Position numbers and translations under genes: made by a program
Part shown: piece after piece, positions 8,851-16,371 of the stretch
How the letters are laid out: the number at the start of each line of letters is the position of its first letter
Position numbering within the stretch: position 1 is the first letter of the stretch
From: Methylocystis iwaonis
Lineage (GTDB): Bacteria > Pseudomonadota > Alphaproteobacteria > Rhizobiales > Beijerinckiaceae
Direction: 5' to 3'
Assembly (NCBI RefSeq): GCF_027925385.1
Contig: NZ_AP027142.1
Location: 434,001-498,000 of the forward strand
DNA length: 64,000 nucleotides
Notes under the pieces: generated by a model
Database searches by the model: none
The model's input: only the letters and a program-made list of their open reading frames with translations
What the model was told of the DNA's origin: nothing

Positions 8851-9366
8851 ATGCAGAAATTTCTCTTCCAAGGGCTTTTGCGCGGCGCGCTGACCGAGCC
8901 GCCGCCCCGGCCCGAAGACGCGATGCTCGCCGAGCTCGGACAGGCGCTGGAAAGAGCCGCCCGCGAGAAGCTCGGCCGTAGTCTCGCGATCCGCGAGGTC
9001 GACGCCGGCTCCTGCAACGGCTGCGAGCTCGAGATTCATGCGCTGAGCAACGCCTTTTACGATCTCGAGCGCTTCGGTCTGCGATTCGTGGCCTCGCCCC
9101 GGCACGCCGACGTGCTGCTCGTCACCGGGCCCGTGACCAAGAATATGAAAGAGGCGCTGGAGCGCACCTATAATGCGACGCCCGATCCCAAATGGGTCGT
9201 CGCAGTGGGCGATTGCGCTTTCGACGGCGGCGTTTTTGCCGGCAGCTACGCCTGCGTGGGCGCTGTCTCGCAAGTCGTTCCGGTCGATCTCCACATTCGC
9301 GGCTGCCCGCCCGACCCCGTGGCGCTGCTCAAAGGCTTGATCGCCTTGGTCGACAAGGCCGGCTGA
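8851..9366 (+). CDS. NuoB/HycG-like small Fe-S subunit of the Ehr-type complex
   Basis: Fe-S subunit, 171 residues, starting at ATG 8851, 13 bases after the large subunit gene. It keeps four cysteines expected to bind one [4Fe-4S] cluster (the N2-equivalent or proximal cluster): CNGC at residues 55 and 58, GDCA at 122, and GCPP at 152. The EVDAGSCNGCELEI block is typical of HycG/NuoB. It is the last gene of the operon and is followed directly by a strong hairpin. No ferredoxin-like NuoI/HyfH or HyfA gene is encoded here, so the electron donor to this cluster must come from elsewhere or be a soluble ferredoxin. Confidence 0.9.
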   Translation: MQKFLFQGLLRGALTEPPPRPEDAMLAELGQALERAAREKLGRSLAIREVDAGSCNGCELEIHALSNAFYDLERFGLRFVASPRHADVLLVTGPVTKNMKEALERTYNATPDPKWVVAVGDCAFDGGVFAGSYACVGAVSQVVPVDLHIRGCPPDPVALLKGLIALVDKAG

Positions 9367-9369
9367 AAG

Positions 9370-9401
9370 CGCCGGGCCGGGCGCTGTGCCCGGCCCTGGC
9401 G
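9370..9401. terminator. Hairpin between the Ehr-type operon and the bufferin-like gene
   Basis: A GC-rich stem of GGGCCGGGC (9374-9382) and GCCCGGCCC (9388-9396) with a five-base loop, extended by CGCC/GGCG around a single bulged T. It lies between two convergent genes, so it may end transcription from both sides. There is no long T-run, so it may be a weak intrinsic terminator. Confidence 0.6.
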
Positions 9402-9419
9402 ACTTCTTCGTCAAGAGGC

Positions 9420-9680
9420 TCAGTCGAGCGTCTTGCCGCCGGCAGCTTCGCAGGCCTGGGCGGATTCCATATAGACCCAGCCCTTGCCCTTGCAGGAGTT
9501 CATGCCCTTGCAGGCGTTTTTGGGCGAATGGCAATCGCTCTTGCCCTTGCAGCTATTGGCGCCCAGGCAGTGAACTCTCGCGGTCGTCGTCTCGGCCTTC
9601 GCGGCCGGCGCGGTTCCGGCGAGCGCGATTGCGACCGCCGCGACAGCGAGCGTCGCGCCGTTGATCGTTTCCTTTTTCAT
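9420..9680 (-). CDS. Cysteine-rich periplasmic peptide, BufA2-like (bufferin-type metallophore precursor)
   Basis: An 86-residue precursor. I chose ATG 9680 (MKKETINGATLAVAAVAIAL) over an upstream frame start because it begins a clean signal peptide and has GGGAAGAA upstream. Cleavage is expected after AAKA. The mature part contains six cysteines in HCLGANSCKGKSDC and NACKGMNSCKGKGW, then ACEAAGG. This pattern matches small exported proteins now called BufA2 bufferins, copper-buffering peptides modified by a DUF692 (MNIO) enzyme. No DUF692 or DUF2063 partner lies nearby, so it is an orphan precursor if the assignment is right. Alternative: an unrelated low-complexity cysteine-rich exported protein. 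Confidence 0.7.
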   Translation of the reverse strand: MKKETINGATLAVAAVAIALAGTAPAAKAETTTARVHCLGANSCKGKSDCHSPKNACKGMNSCKGKGWVYMESAQACEAAGGKTLD

Positions 9681-9770
9681 GTCGTTTCTTCCCTGCGCCA
9701 ACAATGGCGCGGCATTCTTGCATCAAAGCCGTCCTTTTCGCCAGCGGCCTCGGTAGAAAGCATATATTAG

Positions 9771-9805
9771 CGAATCGGCGGCGGTTTTCGCGCGCTGCCG
9801 ATTCG
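9771..9805. promoter_or_regulatory. Inverted repeat upstream of the bufferin-like gene
   Basis: CGAATCGGC at 9771-9779 is repeated inverted as GCCGATTCG at 9797-9805 with a 17-base spacer. It lies about 90 bases upstream of the bufferin-like start and could be an operator. It is not an established motif to me, so confidence is low. Confidence 0.25.
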
Positions 9806-9902
9806 GACTGTGTTTGTCCCTCATCTGTCCGTTGCTTCCTGTTTCAGGACATAGGCGTAGGACAGACGTTTAATTCATTGGCAAGGACGCGCGGCGGCGC
9901 GG

Positions 9903-10172
9903 TCAGTGCACATGAAACTCGCCGTCCACCAGACGCATCTCCGCAGGCGTGATGAGCTGGGCATGCGCCACCGTCACGCCATGGAGCGGCCCGTCGAGGC
10001 TCCTCGTCCAAAAATCCAGGAATTTCCTCAGCTCGGGAAAATGCGGGTGCAGATCATATTCCTGCCAGATGTAGCTCTGGATGATCCTCGGATGGTCCGG
10101 CAGGCCATAGAAAATATTTGCCGTCGTCAGACCATAGCCCTGCATCTGCAAGTGGAAGTCCCTGGACGCCAT
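9903..10172 (-). CDS. usg: Usg family protein
   Basis: An 89-residue protein with the compact, conserved Usg sequence, including LQMQGYGLTTANIFYGLPDH and FPELRKFLDFW. I chose ATG 10172 (MASRDFHLQ) because GGAAAGGAGAC lies just upstream; the longer frame from 10199 has no better signal. Usg was named for its position upstream of trpF in Caulobacter and is widespread in alphaproteobacteria, but its function is not known. Here it is not near trp genes. There are no membrane helices or signal peptide, so it is probably cytoplasmic. Confidence 0.82.
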   Translation of the reverse strand: MASRDFHLQMQGYGLTTANIFYGLPDHPRIIQSYIWQEYDLHPHFPELRKFLDFWTRSLDGPLHGVTVAHAQLITPAEMRLVDGEFHVH

Positions 10173-10443
10173 TCCCGTCTCCTTTCCAACGGAAGACACT
10201 CTTAAAAAACTAGGAGCGACAGGTTAACGAAAGCAACTCTTGCGCCAGAAACAGGCGTAAAAACAAACTATTAGCAGCGTGTGCGGGCGAGTGCTGATTT
10301 CCCCGATTGAAGTGACTAAGGAAGAGCGCTTCCCAAGAGCCCGGGAGCGCAGAAGCCGCGCATTTACCATAAGCACAGGCGCCGCCTGGATTCTTTGGCC
10401 CGCGCCATCTTTCTGCCGAGCGCTTCCAAGAGTTTGACCCGCC

Positions 10444-11484
10444 ATGATTCGACGTTTCGCTCTCTTGTGTCTTCTCGCCTGCCCGACGCCGCTTTCCGCC
10501 GGCGCGCTGCCCGCCGGACAGAAGGCTTCCGTCGCTTCCGTCGTTCGCGCGGTGACGCCGGGCGTCGTCAACATCGCGACGAAGCGGATCGAATCGGTCG
10601 AGGTGCCGACGGTCGTCGACCCGGTGCTGCAAGAATTTTTCGAGATCCCCAACACCCATCTCAAGCGCGAGACGACATCCGCGGGTTCGGGCGTCATCGT
10701 CGACGCCGAGGCCGGGCTCATTCTCACCAATGAGCATGTCGTCCGCGGCGCCTCCGTCATCGAGGCGACAACCAAGGATGGCCGGCGTTTCCGCGCCCAG
10801 CTCGTGGGCCGCGACAAAGCCACGGATATCGCCGTGCTGAAAATCAAGGCGGATAATCTTGCCGCCGTTCCGATGGGCGACAGCCGAACGCTCGAGGTCG
10901 GCGATTTCGTTCTCGCCGTCGGCAACCCCTTCGGCCTCGGGCAGACGGTGACCTCGGGGATCGTGTCGGCGATCGGCCGCGCGGGACTTGGGATCGAAGG
11001 CTATGAGGATTTCATCCAGACCGACGCCTCCATCAATCCGGGCAATTCCGGCGGCGCGCTGGTGACGCTCGACGGGCGCCTCGTCGGCCTCAACACCGCT
11101 ATTCTGTCGAAATCCGGCGCCAGTCACGGCATCGGCTTCGCCATCCCCATCGACATGGCGCGCCGCATCATGGCGCAGCTTGTCGAAAGCGGGGAGGTGC
11201 GTCGCGGCCATATCGGCGTTTCGATCCGCTCGCCTGTGGGGAATGGCGCCGGCGCCGAGATCGTCACGGTGGAGCCGGCGTCATCCGCCGCGCTCGCAGG
11301 GCTTCGCAAAGGCGACGTCATCACCGCTGTCGACGGGAGGGCGATCACGACGCCGGCGCAGCTACGCGCTTTTCTGGGCGCGAGCCCGGCAGGAAGCGAG
11401 ATCGACGTCCGCTTCCATCGCGCCGGGGAGACGATGCAGGCGCGGCTGCGGATCGAGGCGAGCCAGAAGGCCGCGATCCGATAA
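10444..11484 (+). CDS. DegP/HtrA-like periplasmic serine protease with one PDZ domain
   Basis: Trypsin-like protease, 346 residues. An N-terminal signal peptide (about residues 1-20, ending LSAG) sends it to the periplasm. The catalytic triad is visible as His98 in TNEHVV, Asp128 in ATDIAVLK and Ser202 in NPGNSGGAL. A single PDZ domain follows at about 240-335 (GHIGVSIRSPVGNG to VDGRAITTPAQL). One PDZ domain and short length fit the DegS/small HtrA group better than two-PDZ DegP, but DegS is membrane-anchored, so the exact class is open. Role: quality control or regulated cleavage of envelope proteins. It converges on the L,D-transpeptidase gene with only one base between the stops. Confidence 0.88.
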   Translation: MIRRFALLCLLACPTPLSAGALPAGQKASVASVVRAVTPGVVNIATKRIESVEVPTVVDPVLQEFFEIPNTHLKRETTSAGSGVIVDAEAGLILTNEHVVRGASVIEATTKDGRRFRAQLVGRDKATDIAVLKIKADNLAAVPMGDSRTLEVGDFVLAVGNPFGLGQTVTSGIVSAIGRAGLGIEGYEDFIQTDASINPGNSGGALVTLDGRLVGLNTAILSKSGASHGIGFAIPIDMARRIMAQLVESGEVRRGHIGVSIRSPVGNGAGAEIVTVEPASSAALAGLRKGDVITAVDGRAITTPAQLRAFLGASPAGSEIDVRFHRAGETMQARLRIEASQKAAIR

Positions 11485-11485
11485 T

Positions 11486-12058
11486 CTAACGGAGAACCAC
11501 GACCTTCGTGCCGACCTTCACGCGCGAATAGAGGTCGATCACGTCGTTATTGGTCATGCGGATGCAGCCGGAGGACACGGCCGCGCCGATCGTATCCGGC
11601 TCGTTCGAGCCATGGATGCGATAGTCGCTGGAGCCGAGATAGAGCGCACGGGCGCCGAGCGGATTCTCCATGCCGCCCGCCATATAGCGCGGCAGGTCGG
11701 GGCGGCGTTTCAGCATGGGCGCGGGCGGACGCCAGTCGGGCCATTCGCGCTTGCGGGAGACAGTTTTCACGCCCGACCAGGTGAAGCCCTCGCGCCCGAC
11801 GCCGACGCCATATTCGATCGCCTGACCGCCGCCGAGCACATAGTAAAGCCGCCTTTCCTTGGTCGAAATGACGACGGTTCCCGCCTTATATTCCGGGTGA
11901 CGCCACTGCACGAGCTGCTTGGGGATCGACTGCTGACGGAAGATGGTCAGAAAATCCGCGACCGGCCCGCGATCGAGGGGACTTGCAAGGGCCGTCCCCG
12001 GCGCCGTCACGGCGAGGGCGACGAGCGCCTTGAAGGGCAAGCTGGACCATTTCGTCAT
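11486..12058 (-). CDS. L,D-transpeptidase (YkuD domain), exported
   Basis: A 190-residue protein with a signal peptide (about 1-26, ending ALAS) and a YkuD catalytic domain. The active-site motif is complete: His149 in YRIHGSNEP and Cys165 in SSGCIRMTNNDVIDLY. These enzymes make 3-3 cross-links in peptidoglycan or attach proteins to it, working in the periplasm by a cysteine acyl-enzyme. The MENPLGARALYLG segment is typical of the ErfK/YbiS group in Hyphomicrobiales. It is divergent from the Nudix gene and convergent with the HtrA-like protease. Confidence 0.9.
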   Translation of the reverse strand: MTKWSSLPFKALVALAVTAPGTALASPLDRGPVADFLTIFRQQSIPKQLVQWRHPEYKAGTVVISTKERRLYYVLGGGQAIEYGVGVGREGFTWSGVKTVSRKREWPDWRPPAPMLKRRPDLPRYMAGGMENPLGARALYLGSSDYRIHGSNEPDTIGAAVSSGCIRMTNNDVIDLYSRVKVGTKVVVLR

Positions 12059-12167
12059 GCGCTTTCGTCTCTCCGCTCGTTATTCTGGGCGGGGAGACTG
12101 TTTGTCGACGAATGCGGCCGAAGTCTGACGCCGTTATCGGGGTTCAGGGCGCGTGGGAGAGTGAGCC

Positions 12168-12638
12168 ATGCCAAAACGCAGCGCAGGCGTCCTCCTTTAC
12201 CGGCCTAGCGCCCATGGGTTCGACGTCTTCCTGGTTCACCCCGGCGGGCCTTTCTGGGCGAGAAAGGACGACGGCGCCTGGTCGATCCCGAAAGGGGAAA
12301 TTGGCGACGGGGAAGATCCGGAAAGCGCGGCCAAGCGCGAATTCGCCGAAGAAACAGGCGTGGCGCTGACGGGCGAGCTGACGCCTCTCGGCGTCTTCAA
12401 GCAGCCCAGCGGCAAGCTGGTCGCCGCCTTCGCGCTCGAGGGAGACATCGCGCTCTCTTGCGTCCAAAGCAATGACTGCAAGATCGAATGGCCGCCGAAA
12501 TCGGGGCGCATGATCGACATTCCCGAGATCGACAGAGCGGGCTGGTTCACGCCTCAGGAAGCGCTGGCGAAAATTACAAAGGGCCAGCGCCCCATCATCG
12601 AGGCGCTTTTGTCCAAATTGAAGCTTTCGCCAGAATGA
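12168..12638 (+). CDS. Nudix hydrolase
   Basis: A 156-residue cytoplasmic enzyme. The Nudix box is complete: Gly43, Glu49 and REFAEETG at 57-64 fit GX5EX7REUXEEXGU, with the preceding WSIPKGE typical of the family. These enzymes cleave nucleoside diphosphates linked to another group; a preference cannot be read here, though NTP or Ap4A-type substrates are common for short single-domain members. The start ATG 12168 follows GAGAGTGAGCC. It stands alone between a divergent transpeptidase and a short membrane protein. Confidence 0.88.
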   Translation: MPKRSAGVLLYRPSAHGFDVFLVHPGGPFWARKDDGAWSIPKGEIGDGEDPESAAKREFAEETGVALTGELTPLGVFKQPSGKLVAAFALEGDIALSCVQSNDCKIEWPPKSGRMIDIPEIDRAGWFTPQEALAKITKGQRPIIEALLSKLKLSPE

Positions 12639-12641
12639 ACG

Positions 12642-12842
12642 TCACCGCGCTTGCGCCGCCCAGCTTGTGACGGAGCGCGGCGCCCAGCACTCGACGCCCC
12701 TGTGGCATTGCGCGCCGGTATAGCGGTTTTTATGAAAATACGGCGAATCCGCCGGGACGAAACGGTTGGCCCAGGCAAAAGTGGCGAGCCAAATGACGAG
12801 GATTCCAAATATGGCGTTGCGCCAGCTTTTGGGCCCAGGCAT
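12642..12842 (-). CDS. Small membrane protein of unknown function
   Basis: A 66-residue frame with one hydrophobic segment near the N-terminus (AIFGILVIWLATFAWA, about residues 10-25) and a C-terminal part with two cysteines (GAQCHRGVECWAP). The ATG has a good Shine-Dalgarno stretch, GGGGAG, seven bases upstream. It starts after the Nudix gene in the opposite direction. I do not recognise a family. It could be a real small membrane protein or chance reading in GC-rich DNA. Confidence 0.42.
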   Translation of the reverse strand: MPGPKSWRNAIFGILVIWLATFAWANRFVPADSPYFHKNRYTGAQCHRGVECWAPRSVTSWAAQAR

Positions 12843-12965
12843 TCTTAAACTCCCCTGCGCGTTTCACAGAACCGGGGAATTGGAGGCTTCGAACCTCTCG
12901 CCCAGTGGGGAGACTCCAAAAAGTGTGTGTCAGCTTTGCCATGATCGAGCGAAGCAGGGCGTTCT

Positions 12966-14360
12966 CTAAACTTCCGCCGTGATCGTTGCGCGCAAGCCAT
13001 CGGGCTCAAAGGCGATGTCGATGTCGCCGCCGAACTGCCGGGCGAGGACCGTCTTCATCAAATAGAGACCGACGCCTGAATGTTGCGGGTTCGCAACCGA
13101 CGGCCCGCCTTGCTCCTTCCAAATGATCAGCAACCGCCGGCCTTCATCGTCGGAAATCCGCCAGTCGACGACCACATGCCCTTCTTCCCCCGATAGCGCG
13201 CCGTGCTGCTCGGCATTGGAGAGAAGCTCGTGCAGCGCCATGCCTAAGGCCAGCGCGACTTCCGAGCGCAGCGCGACGTCTTCGCCGAAGATGGAGATGC
13301 GATCGCGGATGGCGAGCGAATCATAGGCGAGCGCCGTCATCACCAGCTCTTTCATGGGCGTCTCCGCCCAGGATTTTTTGACCAGCAAGGTCGAGAGACG
13401 GCTGAGGCACTGGATACGATCGGAAAAGCTGTTTCGAAAGCTGGCGAAATCCGTCGCCGTGCGGGCGGTGATGTTGGCGACGCCCTGGATCATCGCCAAC
13501 GAGTTGTTCACCCGATGGTGCAGCTCGAGGTTCATGATGCGCCGGTGTTCCTCGGCGCTTTTGATCTCGTCGATGTCGGTAATGGCGATGATGGCGGCGA
13601 TGACCTTGCCGCTTGCGTCGCGGATCGGCGCGCCGACAATGTTGATCCACGCCCAGGTGCCGTCCGCGCGCTGATGCCGGCATTCGAGCGTCGGCCGATT
13701 TTCCCCGGCGAGGGCGCGGGCGAGGGGATATTCGCTCTCCTGGACGGGCTCGCCGCTCTCATGCACGGCGACCCAGTGCCGATAATGGCCCAGTCCTTCC
13801 GAATAAATCACAGGCCCCCGCCGGATGGCCTCGAGCGCCGAATTGCCTTCGAGGATGCGGCCGCTCGGCGCTTCCGCGATCAGCACGCCGACGGGAAGCG
13901 CGTCGATGACCGCTCGCAGCCTGTTGTTGAAGCCGTTGGGCGCGTTGGCGGCGCCATCGCCTTTGATCAGCTCTTCGTTGAGCCGGCTCAGCAGCGCGCG
14001 CTTGCGGCGCAGCCTCTGTTCAAATTGATCGAGGGTGCGCGCGATGTCGTCGATGTCGGGGACGCCGGTCGCAGCCCAGGCGGGCAGCTCGCCGGCTTTC
14101 AGGCGATGCGCCAATTCCGCAAGCCGGTGGGTCGCCGCCGCCTGCCGCCGCCGAGCAGAGTCGAGACGATAAAGCGCGAGGAGCGCTGCGACGAAAGCAA
14201 TCGCCAGCGCAACGATGATGACTTGCCCATAGGCGGAAATCAGCTCTGCTTGCGCTAGCGGGCGCACTTCCGCCGCTAGCGTATTATTGCCCCTCGGGCC
14301 AAGGGAAATGTCGGCTGAAAGGGCGAATCCGAGGATTCGAACGAGGTCTTGTTCGACCAC
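12966..14360 (-). CDS. HWE-family sensor histidine kinase of the general stress response locus
   Basis: A 464-residue kinase. One membrane helix (about residues 43-65) is followed by a linker and a PAS domain (about 145-265, with DGTWAWINIVGAPIRDASGK). The phospho-acceptor His282 lies in LELHHRVNNSLAMIQG. The ATP domain has the N-box HELLSNAEQHGALS (about 378-391), the WKE motif that names the HWE family (414-416) and GVGLYLMKTVLARQFGG. It is placed downstream of ecfG on the same strand, where such kinases usually phosphorylate PhyR. The start is GTG 14360 with GGAGT upstream. The signal it senses is unknown; the short N-terminal part leaves little room for a periplasmic domain. Confidence 0.88.
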   Translation of the reverse strand: MVEQDLVRILGFALSADISLGPRGNNTLAAEVRPLAQAELISAYGQVIIVALAIAFVAALLALYRLDSARRRQAAATHRLAELAHRLKAGELPAWAATGVPDIDDIARTLDQFEQRLRRKRALLSRLNEELIKGDGAANAPNGFNNRLRAVIDALPVGVLIAEAPSGRILEGNSALEAIRRGPVIYSEGLGHYRHWVAVHESGEPVQESEYPLARALAGENRPTLECRHQRADGTWAWINIVGAPIRDASGKVIAAIIAITDIDEIKSAEEHRRIMNLELHHRVNNSLAMIQGVANITARTATDFASFRNSFSDRIQCLSRLSTLLVKKSWAETPMKELVMTALAYDSLAIRDRISIFGEDVALRSEVALALGMALHELLSNAEQHGALSGEEGHVVVDWRISDDEGRRLLIIWKEQGGPSVANPQHSGVGLYLMKTVLARQFGGDIDIAFEPDGLRATITAEV

Positions 14361-14525
14361 TAATCACTCCGCGCCAAAACGGGCAGATTTGCATTTGCCC
14401 CCGAGCGTTTTGCGCCCGCGCGTTTTCTAGGCTGCACGAAAGTTGCCGGGCAGATGCTGAAACTGGCGAAGTCTTCGCCGAGTTCCACGGATCTGCCTGC
14501 ACCAGAGAGTTTTTTTGAACCGATT

Positions 14526-15080
14526 TCAGAGCGCCTTCGTGTTTTTTCGCGCGGCGATGCCCGTCATGGTCGGGTCCGAATCGATCTCATGTGTCCCGTT
14601 GAGCCCGAGATGCTCCGCAAGCTTGGCGCGAGCGCGATTGAGCCTGCTCTTCACCGTTCCCACCGCGATATTGCAGACCTGCGCCGCTTCTTCGTAGGAC
14701 AATTCCGTGATGCCGATCATGAGCAGAATTTCGCGATGTTCCGGCGCAAGCTTGTCCAGCGCCTTCTGCACGTCCTGCATCGTGACGTTGGATTCCTGCC
14801 CGCCTTTCACCGGAATCTGTTCCGCAAGGACGTTGTCGCTATCCTGCACTTCGCGCGAGCGCTTGCGGTACTGCGAGAAATAAGTGTTGCGTAAAATCGT
14901 CACGAGCCAGGCGCGAAAATTCGTGCCGGGCTCGAAACTGTCGGCATGCGACCAGGCCTTCACAAGCGTGTCCTGGACGAGGTCGTCCGCCACGCTATAT
15001 GAGCCCGCGAGCGAGATGGCGAAGGCGCGCAGATAAGGGATCTGCGCCACCATTTGCTCTCCAAAGGTCGCGTTGGTCAT
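14526..15080 (-). CDS. ecfG: EcfG-type sigma factor of the general stress response
   Basis: A 184-residue extracytoplasmic-function sigma factor. Region 2 spans about residues 8-75, with ADDLVQDTLVKAWSHADSF and NFRAWLVTILRN. Region 4 spans about 105-160, with PEHREILLMIGITELSYEEA and GTVKSRLNRARAKL. It overlaps the nepR stop by four bases (ATGA), the standard nepR-ecfG arrangement. In alphaproteobacteria EcfG is held by the anti-sigma factor NepR and released when phosphorylated PhyR binds NepR. It then reads promoters of the form GGAAC-N16/17-CGTT, and two such sites occur nearby. Confidence 0.93.
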   Translation of the reverse strand: MTNATFGEQMVAQIPYLRAFAISLAGSYSVADDLVQDTLVKAWSHADSFEPGTNFRAWLVTILRNTYFSQYRKRSREVQDSDNVLAEQIPVKGGQESNVTMQDVQKALDKLAPEHREILLMIGITELSYEEAAQVCNIAVGTVKSRLNRARAKLAEHLGLNGTHEIDSDPTMTGIAARKNTKAL

Positions 15081-15319
15081 TTCTTCTCGCGCTGTATGGC
15101 TTCGAGCTGGGCGAGCAGCATGACGAATTTGTCCGGAATTGGCTGGTGGATCAGGTCGTCGCAGAATGAGCGCAGCACACGCCCCAATTGATCCTGGATA
15201 TGAGGCTCAAGAAAGGCCGTCTCCACGCCGTCGACCTGGTCGCCGTCAACCTGACCCAGGTCGGCCGTCTCCTGTGGCGCCAAGGTCTTTCTCTCCTCTT
15301 TTTCGTTGCCCTGCGTCAT
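15077..15319 (-). CDS. nepR: NepR anti-sigma factor
   Basis: An 80-residue protein with an acidic, disordered N-terminal half and the NepR core LGRVLRSFCDDLIHQPIPDK (about residues 45-64) followed by FVMLLAQLEA. In this family the two core helices wrap around either EcfG or the sigma-like domain of PhyR. The gene is translationally coupled to ecfG through an ATGA overlap and divergent from phyR. An EcfG-type promoter 76 bases upstream suggests the operon drives its own expression. Confidence 0.92.
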   Translation of the reverse strand: MTQGNEKEERKTLAPQETADLGQVDGDQVDGVETAFLEPHIQDQLGRVLRSFCDDLIHQPIPDKFVMLLAQLEAIQREKK

Positions 15320-15394
15320 CTATCGTCCCGAGATCGCTCGCCCAACTGGTGGAGGCTTTGGCGAAGCGCCCTCGCTTCAGGCGCCTATTTAGGC

Positions 15395-15419
15395 AACCCG
15401 GGGACGGCGCATTCGTTCC
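15395..15419 (-). promoter_or_regulatory. EcfG-type promoter of nepR-ecfG
   Basis: On the minus strand GGAAC (15419-15415) is followed after exactly 16 bases by GGTT (15398-15395), one base from the EcfG consensus GGAAC-N16/17-CGTT. It points toward nepR, whose start codon is 76 bases further on. Autoregulation by EcfG is the normal situation at this locus. Confidence 0.7.
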
Positions 15420-15503
15420 GGATGGAAGTTGTGGATTTCTAGTTCGACGCGACGTAATGCTCAACCGCGCTGACAGCCTCTCACAAGACCGCAAGGTGTC
15501 GTC

Positions 15504-16292
15504 ATGAACATCTCACGCGAGATCGCTCCGCATCTTCCCTATCTGCGTCGCTTCGCGCGCGCTTTGTGCGGGTCGCAAAAAAGCGGCGACGCTTATGTCG
15601 TCGCGACGCTCGAAGCGCTCGTTGCGGACATCGATTCCTTCCCCTCCAACATGTCGGCGAAGGTTGGGCTCTATCATCTTTTCATGAGGAGCTGGTCGTC
15701 GATCGCCTTGAATGTCGAGGACCGTCCCGAGGACGATATTTCCGCAGCGCAGCGTAATGTCAGCCTGCTAACGCCACGCTCACGCCAGGCTTTTTTGCTC
15801 CGTACGGTCGAGGGATTTTCAACCGAGGACGTCGCCGACATCATGTCGGTCACGCCGGAGGAAGTGGAGGCGTTGATCGCGCAAGCGGGGCGCGAGATCG
15901 CCGAGCGGGTCGCCACCGACGTGCTCATCATCGAGGACGAGGCGCTGATTGCGCAGGACATCGAATTCATCGCACGCGATCTGGGGCATCATGTGATCGG
16001 CATCGCCCGCACGCATAAGGAAGCGGTCGAGCTCGCGAAGGGACGTCACCCGGGCTTGATCCTTGCGGATATTCAGCTCGCCGACGGCAGCTCCGGCCTC
16101 AATGCGGTGAACGAATTGCTGCAAAGCTTCGACTGCCCGGTGATCTTCATCACCGCCTTCCCCGAGCGGCTGTTGACGGGCGAGCGGCCCGAGCCCGCCT
16201 TCCTCATCAGCAAGCCTTATAAGGTGGATACGGTGAAGGCGACGATCAGCCAGGCGCTGTTCTTCCAGCGAAAGGCCAGTCGCGTCGCTTAA
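15504..16292 (+). CDS. phyR: PhyR response regulator (sigma-like domain plus receiver)
   Basis: A 262-residue protein with an N-terminal EcfG-like domain (about 1-130; PHLPYLRRFARALCGSQ and TPRSRQAFLLRTVEGFSTED). A C-terminal receiver follows (about 138-258) with the acidic pair Glu144/Asp145, phospho-acceptor Asp189 in LADIQLAD, and the conserved Lys in ISKPYK. When phosphorylated, the sigma-like domain binds NepR and frees EcfG. It is divergent from nepR-ecfG, as in most alphaproteobacteria. The start ATG 15504 is clear from alignment with the family N-terminus MNISREIAPHLPYLRR. Confidence 0.94.
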   Translation: MNISREIAPHLPYLRRFARALCGSQKSGDAYVVATLEALVADIDSFPSNMSAKVGLYHLFMRSWSSIALNVEDRPEDDISAAQRNVSLLTPRSRQAFLLRTVEGFSTEDVADIMSVTPEEVEALIAQAGREIAERVATDVLIIEDEALIAQDIEFIARDLGHHVIGIARTHKEAVELAKGRHPGLILADIQLADGSSGLNAVNELLQSFDCPVIFITAFPERLLTGERPEPAFLISKPYKVDTVKATISQALFFQRKASRVA

Positions 16293-16307
16293 GGCGCGGC
16301 TGCGGTT

Positions 16308-16332
16308 GGAACAATGAAGGCGAGCGCGCGTT
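16308..16332 (+). promoter_or_regulatory. Perfect EcfG-type promoter upstream of the Dps gene
   Basis: GGAAC at 16308-16312 is followed after exactly 16 bases by CGTT at 16329-16332, an exact match to the EcfG consensus. The Dps-like start codon is 40 bases downstream, so the protein is predicted to be a direct general stress response target. Confidence 0.8.
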
Positions 16333-16371
16333 CGTCGCGTAACGCTGGAGGCCCGCTCGAAGGAGGCCGCA

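Noticed and set aside
12862..12950. TTCGAA-containing stem near 12880-12915 suggesting a tRNA T-arm
   Set aside because: Only a short stem-loop fits; no D arm, anticodon arm or acceptor pairing can be drawn on either strand.
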